Source of the DNA: Zygotorulaspora mrakii
Taxonomy: Eukaryota > Ascomycota > Saccharomycetes > Saccharomycetales > Saccharomycetaceae
Assembly: GCF_013402915.1 (NCBI RefSeq)
Contig: NC_050722.1
Coordinates: 372,001-436,000, forward strand
Direction of reading: 5' to 3'
DNA length: 64,000 nt
The translations under genes and the position numbers were made by a program. Below the pieces are notes generated by a model that searched no databases, was not told where the DNA came from, and saw nothing but the letters and a program-made list of their open reading frames with translations. Below are positions 10,631-18,672 of this stretch, piece by piece (the first letter of the stretch is position 1; each line of letters begins with the position of its first letter).

Positions 10631-11632
10631 TTAAGACGAGGAAACAGAAGGAGGTGGCGTACCTGGACGCAAGTATAATGCATGAAGTAAAAATTTGATC
10701 CAAGGCTCATGATACTTGTCCCAATGCTCATATAGAGTTATTAGGCCCTGAATAGTATCCATAACTTCTTCTAGGTCCACTTGTGATTCTGCTATAAATC
10801 GGTTAAATAACTCCTGCTGTTTAAGAGTCTTCATGAATACTGGATCGTCTTGGTTCATAGTGTCGGCGGACGCTGTAGAACTGGACAGGGAATTCTTAGC
10901 TGATCGGCCCCTTATGCAAATTGTAATGAAAAGGCATGCAATAGCAATGATATGCGGTGGGTATATTAAATGCGCGTCATTGATATAGCTGTCGTTTATC
11001 AGAGACCAGCAACTTTGCAGCTCGTCTTGGGACAAACGCAACTCAAAAGGTGGCTCCTTCAAAACATCGACTATTTGCTCCATAGACTTGTAAGGATGAT
11101 GCACAATTAGAAAGCTCTGCAACTCCTCTATCAGATAAAACTCAAATTCTGTCACCTTCGTCGGATCTGGTGGCACAAACTCCGGCCATAGTGATCTCGC
11201 CTCACTAACCAACGTTCTTATATATTGCGGACTCTCCTCAACCTTGCAGGCCAAATAAACGCAGGTTGTCACCAAAAGATATAAGTTGATTTCTCGTACC
11301 GATACACGCAGTAAAAACCTAGAAAGGTACACATGAGCTGTCGCCAGGGCGCATTGTCTAATGTTTAATCTTCTGCCTAATTTCATTACTAAAAAATAGC
11401 AATATATTCGCAAATTATAGTCTCTATCATAATGCAAATCTCGATGCGTGATAGCGATATTTTTAGTCATTGATCGCTCAGACCCATTCGTCTTACCATC
11501 CATAACTATATTCAAACCCTGCGGAAACAGCTGACATTCCATGATCCAAAGCTTTTCTCTCTCTTTAGCGAGCGAATCCTTGGTGAATTGCCACTTATTT
11601 CTCTGGGTGGACGTCCAATAACTTCCAGACAT
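10631..11632 (-). CDS. SSN8: Cyclin C of the Mediator kinase module (Ssn8/Srb11)
   Basis: Ssn8 pairs with the kinase Ssn3 (Cdk8) in the Mediator kinase module, phosphorylates the RNA polymerase II CTD and transcription factors, and represses glucose-controlled genes. The protein opens MSGSYWTSTQRNKWQFT; the cyclin box follows with LGRRLNIRQCALATAHVYLSRF and the family-defining ACKVEESPQYIRTL (about residues 100-165). The DPTKVTEFEFYLIEEL segment is the second half of the cyclin fold. Length 333 against 323 in S. cerevisiae. It is in the minus orientation, as are KSH1, FAP1, RCM1 and the kinase, while HDA1 is plus; this keeps the internal order of the YNL025-YNL020 block. Confidence 0.95.
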   Translation of the reverse strand: MSGSYWTSTQRNKWQFTKDSLAKEREKLWIMECQLFPQGLNIVMDGKTNGSERSMTKNIAITHRDLHYDRDYNLRIYCYFLVMKLGRRLNIRQCALATAHVYLSRFLLRVSVREINLYLLVTTCVYLACKVEESPQYIRTLVSEARSLWPEFVPPDPTKVTEFEFYLIEELQSFLIVHHPYKSMEQIVDVLKEPPFELRLSQDELQSCWSLINDSYINDAHLIYPPHIIAIACLFITICIRGRSAKNSLSSSTASADTMNQDDPVFMKTLKQQELFNRFIAESQVDLEEVMDTIQGLITLYEHWDKYHEPWIKFLLHALYLRPGTPPPSVSSS

Positions 11633-12182
11633 TGTTTATAATTGCTAAGTTCTCAATTTGAACACACTCAACAGCCTCTAAAATACATCTCTTCCCTTAT
11701 TACTCGATCACTTTCATCTGTAGGAGATCCATATTGACAAATGTGAAATGACGAATGTCCGGCCCATGCTTGATCTCTGTCCGAACAACGTCAAAAAGGA
11801 CAATAAAAATTTTCGATGAGCATTCAAAAAACTTTTGGTATATAAAGGACAGCCGTTTGAAATTTGGAAGATAAAGAATACTAACCATTTCTTATTACTT
11901 TCCGTTCTTTTTTTCAGAAAAACAATCCATGGCCGAAGAATCGTCACTGTTCGAAGCTTGCAAACTAGAATGTGAGAATCATTCAAGTATTATGCTTTGG
12001 GTAGAAAGTCTCCGACCAGTCCGTATGCGGAAACGCAATGAGATTTAAAAATTTTAATTATTAAATCAACTCATTAAGTTAACGCGAGGTGCTCTTTTGC
12101 GCTTTGTGTTTGCTTTCTGTCCTGGGGCAACTCGCTCCAGTGAATTTCGGTAGGGAAATCAGTTAGATTTCAAACGATAGTT

Positions 12183-12317
12183 ATGACGATTGTCCAACGC
12201 CCTTGGCATTGGATAACCCAATGGAGCTTACTACTCGGCTCATGGATTCACTTTTTTTTTTCACAGTTTGAAGCTTTTAAGAAGTTTTTGCGTAGTCAAA
12301 TGCGCCAAACTGCATAA
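12183..12317 (+). CDS. Candidate small membrane protein of 44 residues
   Basis: I do not recognise this frame. It starts with ATG at 12183 and ends TAA at 12315-12317. The peptide begins MTIVQRPWHW, has one hydrophobic stretch (about residues 9-28, including WSLLLGSWIHFFF) and a basic tail with KKFLRSQMRQ, which is the look of a single-pass small protein. An alternative reading is a splice acceptor (CACAG at 12265-12269) inside the frame. At this length chance is a serious explanation and conservation in relatives is not known. Confidence 0.2.
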   Translation: MTIVQRPWHWITQWSLLLGSWIHFFFSQFEAFKKFLRSQMRQTA

Positions 12318-12429
12318 TTCTGTAAATATCATCTATCGCTCCATGGATTCAAAATGTCAAAAGTCAGACGATTTTTCCTTTTGAGCATTAATGTTTGGAG
12401 CAACTAGATTTCAACTTGGAATGAGACTG

Positions 12430-12525
12430 GAATATCATGATGAAATACCAATGCAACATAGAGTCAAGCTCTGAGCCAAAAGGCATGGACGAGACTTGCT
12501 TTTATTATTATAACTGATTTTTTAA
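12430..12525 (+). ncRNA. C/D box snoRNA predicted to guide 2'-O-methylation of 25S rRNA (Um2347 type)
   Basis: Box C, ATGATGA, is at 12437-12443. The 12 bases TAGAGTCAAGCT at 12459-12470 directly abut a CTGA box at 12471-12474 (D'). Their complement AGCUUGACUCUA is the conserved 25S rRNA segment in GUUGAGCUUGACUCUAG. The fifth base from the box pairs with the second U of GCUUGAC, which by my count is U2347, methylated in S. cerevisiae under guidance of snR65. A terminal CTGA (box D) is at 12514-12517, and GGAA (12429-12432) can pair with TTCC (12527-12530). Overall size about 95 nt fits. Ends are approximate. I recall that S. cerevisiae carries SNR66 near SSN8, but the guide seen here is of the snR65 kind. 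Confidence 0.7.
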
Positions 12526-12744
12526 TTTCCATTTCTTCAATTCTTCGTTGGTCCATAGAAAACAATACTGTGTGGAAGGTTTTTATCTTCAAATCGTAAA
12601 TCAATCTTAAAGATTATTTATGTATCGTACTTAAAAATCTTGATGGAATGAAATGGGACAATATTTCCGTCTTCAAGTTTCAGTTGGAGGGAAATAATGT
12701 GCTATGCAATGCTTTTTCATGACGAAGTGATAAACCACACTAGA

Positions 12745-14223
12745 CTATTTTTTCCCTCCTATCAGTTCGCTACCATATATCAAAATAGTCCAAAAAATAT
12801 TACACCAGTTCCAAAATCCCCATGAGTCTACTAAAATTTTAGGCTGGTCGGAATTGAACCACTTGGAATTACAGCCCCATAAACATAAATCACCACTCAA
12901 CTCGCCTGAATACTGCAAAATCAGATGGGTGTACATAGCAATTAGTATACATGGGCTGTACCAATATATCAGGCTCAGCATGCGACGACTTTTCCTCAAT
13001 TCAGTTGGACTTTTGCGCTGTAATGCAGGTATTATCTTTGTTGCTGAATAAAAGATGAGTATCCTGAAACAAAGATTTATAACTATAGCGGGGGATACAG
13101 ACTCCGCTGCCATCTTTAGAGTAACTTGAAACATACCATTTATGGACGACGGTACGGAGGCAGTAAAATTCTTAACGAGCCCCCAAACGGGTTTCAATCT
13201 AAACCAAAGTTTACTGAATCTTTCTAATGTTAGATACGAGGATTTCTGGTATAGCGGATCAGATTGTTTGGTTCTAGTTACAATTGAATCCCATACCATT
13301 TCGAAATTGCTCAAAACGATATCGTGATAGTAGGATAATAGGCTGTTCGTGCCAGATAAGGTTCTTTGATGTCTTTGCCAAGCCTCTTTGAATACTTCTA
13401 GGATTTCATCGGTTGCAGCAGTAGCCAATTTTGGTGAAATTTCATAAATACAACGAACAATGTAAGCGAAAAACAGAGAGCTTTCTATTACGGATCCACT
13501 TTTACTAATGATTCCATATAAGCCTAGCCCACAAACCAACGACAGTGTAAATCCCAAAAGAGAGGCTGTCTGTATTGACAGGTTCCATATTGGTGTCACG
13601 TAGATCCTGTATAAGTAATAAAGAGACGCAGTGATTACACCACCCGAAGTAAGCAGTGAAGAAATAATCCACGTATTAGAATTACGCTCATAGAGTAACC
13701 ATCTATTAGTCTCGCCAATAGCTTGAATCCCCAAAACAGCAAAAAACCCTTCGGAGAGAGCGAAAAATGCTGTGAAATGAGATAACGTGAATTGCCATGG
13801 CTGCACAATAAAACGATAGTAGTAGTAATATAGCATCCAGTTAGAGTGACTTGAAAAAACGTTGCTCTTCAGCATATCTACAAAAGATTTTTCAGGCTGC
13901 GAACCATCTTCTAAAACCCTTGTCAATTCATCGTTCGAAAAGCCTGACAAAAACAGATATAACAGAGAAGCAATCACAAAATGCTGCAGATAGTAGAGAA
14001 ATGTCGTCCAAACCACATGAAAATGGTTTCCGTAGCTGCGTGCAATGATGGACAAAGTCGTTGTAATGAAGTATAAATTGAAAATCGTAACCGTAAATGA
14101 TAGCCCACAATACAGTCCGCCCACCTTAAATGCCACTGGTATCGAGATCAATATGGAAACCAAGTAGAAACAGGCCAAAGCCATTCTCATACCCTGGAGA
14201 AAGCTCTGTGAAAGTTTTGGCAT
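12745..14223 (-). CDS. ICE2: ER membrane protein Ice2
   Basis: Ice2 is a multi-spanning ER protein involved in cortical ER inheritance, ER-plasma membrane contact and lipid flux (it inhibits the Nem1-Spo7 phosphatase in yeast). The sequence shows repeated hydrophobic segments over most of its 492 residues (S. cerevisiae 491), for example the N-terminal ALACFYLVSILISIPVAFKV and the later SLLTSGGVITASLYYLYRIY. No catalytic motif is present. Its place between AVT7 and UTP25 matches YIL090W. Divergent from UTP25. Confidence 0.9.
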   Translation of the reverse strand: MPKLSQSFLQGMRMALACFYLVSILISIPVAFKVGGLYCGLSFTVTIFNLYFITTTLSIIARSYGNHFHVVWTTFLYYLQHFVIASLLYLFLSGFSNDELTRVLEDGSQPEKSFVDMLKSNVFSSHSNWMLYYYYYRFIVQPWQFTLSHFTAFFALSEGFFAVLGIQAIGETNRWLLYERNSNTWIISSLLTSGGVITASLYYLYRIYVTPIWNLSIQTASLLGFTLSLVCGLGLYGIISKSGSVIESSLFFAYIVRCIYEISPKLATAATDEILEVFKEAWQRHQRTLSGTNSLLSYYHDIVLSNFEMVWDSIVTRTKQSDPLYQKSSYLTLERFSKLWFRLKPVWGLVKNFTASVPSSINGMFQVTLKMAAESVSPAIVINLCFRILIFYSATKIIPALQRKSPTELRKSRRMLSLIYWYSPCILIAMYTHLILQYSGELSGDLCLWGCNSKWFNSDQPKILVDSWGFWNWCNIFWTILIYGSELIGGKK

Positions 14224-14665
14224 GTTTTAAAACAATTCGCAGCTAGCTTGAAAGTAGAAAATGTACTGAAAACACCAATCGATCACTGTAAAATTCGCTC
14301 TCTTTGCTCACCATGCAAAAGACAATTTTTAGCTCCCGTTTCGCTGTTTGATCCGTACTGAAGATTTGAGTTCCAGTATTTCTCTTATTCGGACCTCGGA
14401 AATCAGCTCACAGCACTATTTTCTTTACAAATAAGCGCCATTCAATCAAGAATTCCTTAAAGGTGTGTCCTTCTTGTTGATGCGGTATTCGCGGAGCTCA
14501 TCACCAAACAGCCAAATCGACCTAAAACATACCGTGCGCTGTGATTGATAAAAATTTTAAGCTCATCGCATCTAAATTGAAAGTAGTTGGAAACTAAATG
14601 ATAATATAGCTCTTCGAATTCTCCCTTTATCTCTTTTTATTGCATTACATTATAGTATTATAGAT
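14224..14665 (+). promoter_or_regulatory. ICE2-UTP25 divergent promoter with RRPE and PAC elements
   Basis: An RRPE-type TAAAAATTTT at 14549-14558 is followed two bases later by a PAC element GCTCATCG at 14561-14568, about 100 bp before the UTP25 ATG. This pair, bound in S. cerevisiae by Stb3 and by Dot6/Tod6, is typical of ribosome-biogenesis genes and fits UTP25. A second GAGCTCATCACC stands near 14497. Confidence 0.65.
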
Positions 14666-16822
14666 ATGAGCATTGCTGGAAATTATGCCAGTAAGGATGG
14701 TAACGCAAACAGTTTCAAAAAGAGAGGTAGAAAAGAGTTGAGAACGATTAAAAGAGCTGACCACAGATATAATAAGGAGAATGGGCCAGTGATCAGTGAT
14801 AAGGACATAGGTCATATCGACAGTGTCGTGCAGGATAAAGAGTCTGCTGGAAAACGTCGAAAACATATTCGCTCCGACGAAGAGGATGATGAGAACAAGG
14901 AGAGGGCATATCAGGCGTTGCTGACAATATTGAAATCAGAGCATCCCAAAAGGAAGCCCCAAAAAAAAATCAAAAATGATCGGAAAGAACCTCTAGAAGG
15001 TTCTGATGGAGAGGCTGAGACAGTCACTGAAATTGAGGAGCTCGAAGACAACTTAGAAAGAGTTGCGGACGAGCATCAATCCGATGAAGAAGTGATGGAC
15101 GCAGAGGATGATGTTGAAGATGTAAAGGACCCTTTCGAGTTCCATTTCAACCAGGTATCAGAGCAGTTCATCAACAAGTTAGATCGTGGCTTCAAGGACA
15201 AAGAGATAAAGTACAAGACGAAGAAATTTTACATGGGAGATAAAGAACAGATGATATTTTCGAAGCCAGAACTGTCAATGGACAGTGATAAGCAATTGAT
15301 TGTCCCTGATATAAGTAAGCCATCTCTGCATTCATATTTCTTAAAGCAAAGGTTAAAAGTCCAAAATGATCTGCTTGATTCAAACACGAATAATCTAACA
15401 ACTTTACAAAAGGAAATTGTGGATCCGATGTTTCAATATAACGACTTGTTGTATGAGTATGAGTCATACGGGAAAGACGAAGATGAGTATCGGTACCTCT
15501 ACGTATTGCATGTTTTAAACCATATTTACAAGACAAGGGACAGAATCTTAAAGAATAATCAACGACTAAGTGATAATCCAGACGCTGAATGTTTAGATCA
15601 GGGTTTCACTAGACCGAAGGTACTAATTGTAGTTCCAACAAGAGATACGGCATACTCGGTTGTTGAAAAAATAATTTCAGAATCAGGAATAGATCAAGTA
15701 GACAAAAAATCAAAGTTTCGCGACCAATTTTATCAAGACTCTGTTCCACCTTCAGCTAAACCAAAGTCTTTCCAAAAGGTTTTTAAGGGTAATAGCAACG
15801 ATTTTTTTGTGCTTGGTCTAAAGTTCACCAGAAAAGCCATCAAGCTCTACAGCAATTTCTATCAATCGGATGTTATTGTCTGTTCACCGTTGGGTCTTCA
15901 ACTTATCATAGAAAACACAGACAAGAAAAAGAGACAAGACGACTTTCTTTCATCAATCGAAATAACAATCTTTGATCAGTTACATTCAATTGAGTTTCAG
16001 AATTTTTCTCATGTTTTATCCATATTTGATCATCTCAACAAGATTCCACAAGAGCAACATGATACGGATTTTGGTAGAGTTAAAATGTGGTACATCAATG
16101 AGCAGGCAAAGTTACTGAGGCAAACCATGATATTCACCAGATACGTCTCTCCGATGACAAATTCTCTGATCAACAATAGATGTCGTAATTGGGCAGGTAG
16201 ATGGAAGAATCATCATGTAGTGGCACCTGCTGATTCAAGTATTGAACAGCTGGGTTTCAATATAAGACAAATATTTCAAAGATTTGATATTGGCGGAGCG
16301 TCAATCGTAGATGAACCCAATTCGCGGTTTAAATATTTCACCAGCGTCGTTATACCCGGTATTGTGAATTCGACCGGTTATGAAGATGGAATTCTGCTTT
16401 ATATTCCTGATTATGCAGACTTTATCAGGATTCGTAATCATCTAAAGGACAAGACAACGCTCCTCTTTGGAGATATCAACGAATATTCTGATCAAAGACA
16501 ATTAGGCAGCGCCAGAGCGTTGTTCCAGCAGGGGCGCGTTAAAGTATTATTATACACCGAAAGATTGCACCATTTCAGACGTTACGAAATCAAGGGTGTC
16601 AAAAGCGTAATATTCTATCAACCACCAACTAATCCTGAGTTTTACAATGAAGTTATAAGATTTATAGCCAAAAGCTCATTTCTGGGTGACGCCGACTTGA
16701 ATATTTCTACGGTAAGATGTGTGTACAGTAAGCTTGATGGACTAGCCCTGGAGAGAATAGTCGGAACCAAAAGAGCTGCAGTTCTCACGCATGCGCAAAA
16801 CGAAGTTTACGAATTCAAATAA
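14666..16822 (+). CDS. UTP25: U3 snoRNA-associated SSU processome protein Utp25
   Basis: Utp25 is a nucleolar component of the small-subunit processome needed for 18S rRNA maturation; it resembles a DEAD-box helicase that has lost its ATPase motifs. The first 170 residues are highly charged (KKRGRKELR, acidic runs such as [10 protein letters not shown]). The conserved domain follows, with [13 protein letters not shown] (about 155), [17 protein letters not shown] (about 313) and the C-terminal block around [21 protein letters not shown] (about 620). Length 718 against 721 in S. cerevisiae. A PAC/RRPE pair lies in its promoter. Confidence 0.93.
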   Translation: MSIAGNYASKDGNANSFKKRGRKELRTIKRADHRYNKENGPVISDKDIGHIDSVVQDKESAGKRRKHIRSDEEDDENKERAYQALLTILKSEHPKRKPQKKIKNDRKEPLEGSDGEAETVTEIEELEDNLERVADEHQSDEEVMDAEDDVEDVKDPFEFHFNQVSEQFINKLDRGFKDKEIKYKTKKFYMGDKEQMIFSKPELSMDSDKQLIVPDISKPSLHSYFLKQRLKVQNDLLDSNTNNLTTLQKEIVDPMFQYNDLLYEYESYGKDEDEYRYLYVLHVLNHIYKTRDRILKNNQRLSDNPDAECLDQGFTRPKVLIVVPTRDTAYSVVEKIISESGIDQVDKKSKFRDQFYQDSVPPSAKPKSFQKVFKGNSNDFFVLGLKFTRKAIKLYSNFYQSDVIVCSPLGLQLIIENTDKKKRQDDFLSSIEITIFDQLHSIEFQNFSHVLSIFDHLNKIPQEQHDTDFGRVKMWYINEQAKLLRQTMIFTRYVSPMTNSLINNRCRNWAGRWKNHHVVAPADSSIEQLGFNIRQIFQRFDIGGASIVDEPNSRFKYFTSVVIPGIVNSTGYEDGILLYIPDYADFIRIRNHLKDKTTLLFGDINEYSDQRQLGSARALFQQGRVKVLLYTERLHHFRRYEIKGVKSVIFYQPPTNPEFYNEVIRFIAKSSFLGDADLNISTVRCVYSKLDGLALERIVGTKRAAVLTHAQNEVYEFK

Positions 16823-17007
16823 TTGAGTAGTTAGATAAGTTTTTTTTCTTTTCGATTTTTTTTTATTAATCTTGGAGTGTGAAAGCTTATATCGAGCAGC
16901 AAAATCTAAAAAGTCTCAAAATAATACATCGAGTGTTAGGGTTTCTTGACCTACATATTTATGTATCGCAAAACTTTCCTTTACATTTCGTTATTAGTGC
17001 AAAGGTA

Positions 17008-17226
17008 TCAACTGTTCAGTTGGTTGACGGCCATGATGATGCAGGCCAAACTTACGTAGGGACTAGCCCTTTCTCCGATGCGTGCCATCTTCCAAAATGC
17101 TCCGTAAACTCCATGTGCCTTATAGCGATCCAGGATCGACGGCCACTGGGTGTGGATATATGTGCACGAACATATGAGAAGAAGAAGCACTTGTAGTAAA
17201 GCCTTAAAATTGAATAATGCGGACAT
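17008..17226 (-). CDS. KSH1: Small secretory-pathway membrane protein Ksh1
   Basis: Ksh1 (human TMEM167, kish) is a conserved small Golgi/ER protein required for early secretion and essential in S. cerevisiae. The 72 residues read [20 protein letters not shown], an N-terminal hydrophobic signal-anchor, then [20 protein letters not shown] and the second hydrophobic segment ending AVNQLNS. Length equals that of S. cerevisiae Ksh1 (YNL024C-A), which is also the neighbour of SSN8. Convergent with UTP25. Confidence 0.95.
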   Translation of the reverse strand: MSALFNFKALLQVLLLLICSCTYIHTQWPSILDRYKAHGVYGAFWKMARIGERASPYVSLACIIMAVNQLNS

Positions 17227-17775
17227 TCCAAAGAAACACGAGGTAAAGATAAAAGGAAAGGGCAGGACAAACTTCTATTCTCTAACGGTCTCACTGAGAT
17301 AGTCCTCCGCTCGCAACAACAACCTCCCTGCCTTTTTTTGGGCTCGTAGTAGTTCTTTAATCTGTAGCTTCTTCGATGTTCATACTAATAAGTCTAAATA
17401 TGCATCGCGTACTACGGCAAACTGCCAAGGTAATAGAGTATAGTGAATAACACACAGGAAGAATGAATAGAAGGATTAGTAACGCTCATTACAGCCGTCT
17501 AAGTATCATGAATGCTTTGAGTCTAACCAGTCAAGTGACACTAGATTTGTACGTCTTTAGGAGTCGAGTTTGTATGGGTAAATCCGTACACCTCAGTGAT
17601 AAAAGTGATAACATCCTCGACAAAGCTCTAACTATACCAAAAATTTTCGTGTGATGTAGTTTGATGTAGAGCTCTATTATTTTGTAAAATGCAAGTAACT
17701 GAGGCTAAAAGGATAGCAATCATATTCTAACTGTCAATCTGGCAATCACTTGGAAGCCATTAATAGGTTTGCGGA
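17227..17775. other. KSH1-RSM25 divergent intergenic region
   Basis: A 549-bp gap with the promoters of KSH1 and RSM25. The longest plus-strand ATG frame (17463-17654, 63 residues) shows no recognisable domain and I do not call it. No RNA gene seen. Confidence 0.5.
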
Positions 17776-18561
17776 ATGAAAGTTCAAACGAATGCCGTGA
17801 ACGTGCTCCAACGCACATCAGCCTACTTGAGGTCTGGACTGCTGTTGAACACTCCTGCATGGTACGAAGTTGTTGCTTCTTTACCACCAAGTAACAAATT
17901 TACCCGTGAGCCTAGACTGGTGAATCCGTCATCAAATGAAAATATCGCCTGTTTAAAGGAAGCTTCTCAACATCCGAATGCCAAGGGCTTATATAAAACG
18001 AGAACAAAGAGATCTGAAAGAAGAATAACTGCGAATAGGCTTTATAAGGCACCACAGTTGAAATTTGTTGAGGACAAATTGCGGGAAATCTTTTATCAAC
18101 AGCACCCTTGGGAGCTCTCAAGACCCAAAATCCTTGTGGAGAATGAGGGGGGAGAAGAATATGACTGGTGTAACATTCAACAATTAGGGAAGCCACTTGA
18201 CGGTGAAAGTGTTGTACAAAGGACTCTTTATTTATTGAAAAGGCAGAAAGAGTTTATAGAAGCGTACGACCAGGCCAGATTTGAGTTTTATCGTTTGAGA
18301 ATGCAGCAGGAGGTGGAACAGCAGGTAGCGCAGGAAGAGGCTGAAATGTTTGGATCAGTTTATGGGCCATCTGCTATAGAGTTCGGTGTGGAGCAAGAGC
18401 AAAAAGTTATTGATGCTTGGAAGCAAAGGGCAATTGAAGAAACTGAACTGCTTTCAGCAAGACGGGCTAACCCCTCTGAATCGTGGAGCAGTAATGCGAA
18501 TGAGGAAAATGAACGGGAACAGAGGAGGGATGAAGATGGTACTGAAGAAGTCATACTATAA
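17776..18561 (+). CDS. RSM25: Mitochondrial small-subunit ribosomal protein mS23 (Rsm25)
   Basis: A component of the small subunit of the mitochondrial ribosome. The fungal mS23 family starts with a short conserved helix and the motif [20 protein letters not shown], seen here at about residues 32-50, and ends with a charged helical tail rich in Glu and Arg (from about residue 165). [23 protein letters not shown] (about 95-117) is another conserved stretch. Length 261 against 264 in S. cerevisiae. Convergent with FAP1. Confidence 0.92.
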   Translation: MKVQTNAVNVLQRTSAYLRSGLLLNTPAWYEVVASLPPSNKFTREPRLVNPSSNENIACLKEASQHPNAKGLYKTRTKRSERRITANRLYKAPQLKFVEDKLREIFYQQHPWELSRPKILVENEGGEEYDWCNIQQLGKPLDGESVVQRTLYLLKRQKEFIEAYDQARFEFYRLRMQQEVEQQVAQEEAEMFGSVYGPSAIEFGVEQEQKVIDAWKQRAIEETELLSARRANPSESWSSNANEENEREQRRDEDGTEEVIL

Positions 18562-18609
18562 CCATTGCAATTTCAGAAATACTCAAGTAAATGGTTGAAT
18601 TCACAAGTG

Positions 18610-18633
18610 CTCTGTATATAAATACGTACAGAG
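18610..18633. terminator. Hairpin in the RSM25-FAP1 convergent 3' region
   Basis: CTCTGTA at 18610-18616 pairs with TACAGAG at 18627-18633 across a 10-base loop containing TATAAATA. It sits midway between two converging stops, 111 bp apart, where both transcripts must end. The TA-rich loop resembles yeast polyadenylation efficiency elements. A function in termination is inferred only. Confidence 0.35.
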
Positions 18634-18672
18634 TTGTAAATAGTTAAAATTTGGGGACTATTTAGCCCTATA

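Larger units (their letters stand above)
11633..12744. other. Gene-poor 1.1-kb region between SSN8 and ICE2, with a snoRNA
   Basis: The left end holds the SSN8 promoter. On the plus strand a TATA-like TATATAAA (11840-11847), a perfect branch-point motif TACTAAC (11878-11884) and a pyrimidine-rich acceptor ending in CAG at 11917 precede a 39-codon frame (11929-12048). A 44-codon ATG frame is at 12183-12317. A C/D box snoRNA is at about 12430-12525. The rest is AT-rich and includes the 3' side of ICE2. Confidence 0.5.

Noticed and set aside
17463..17654. 63-codon ATG frame upstream of RSM25
   Set aside because: No hydrophobic or family pattern, in a normal divergent promoter.
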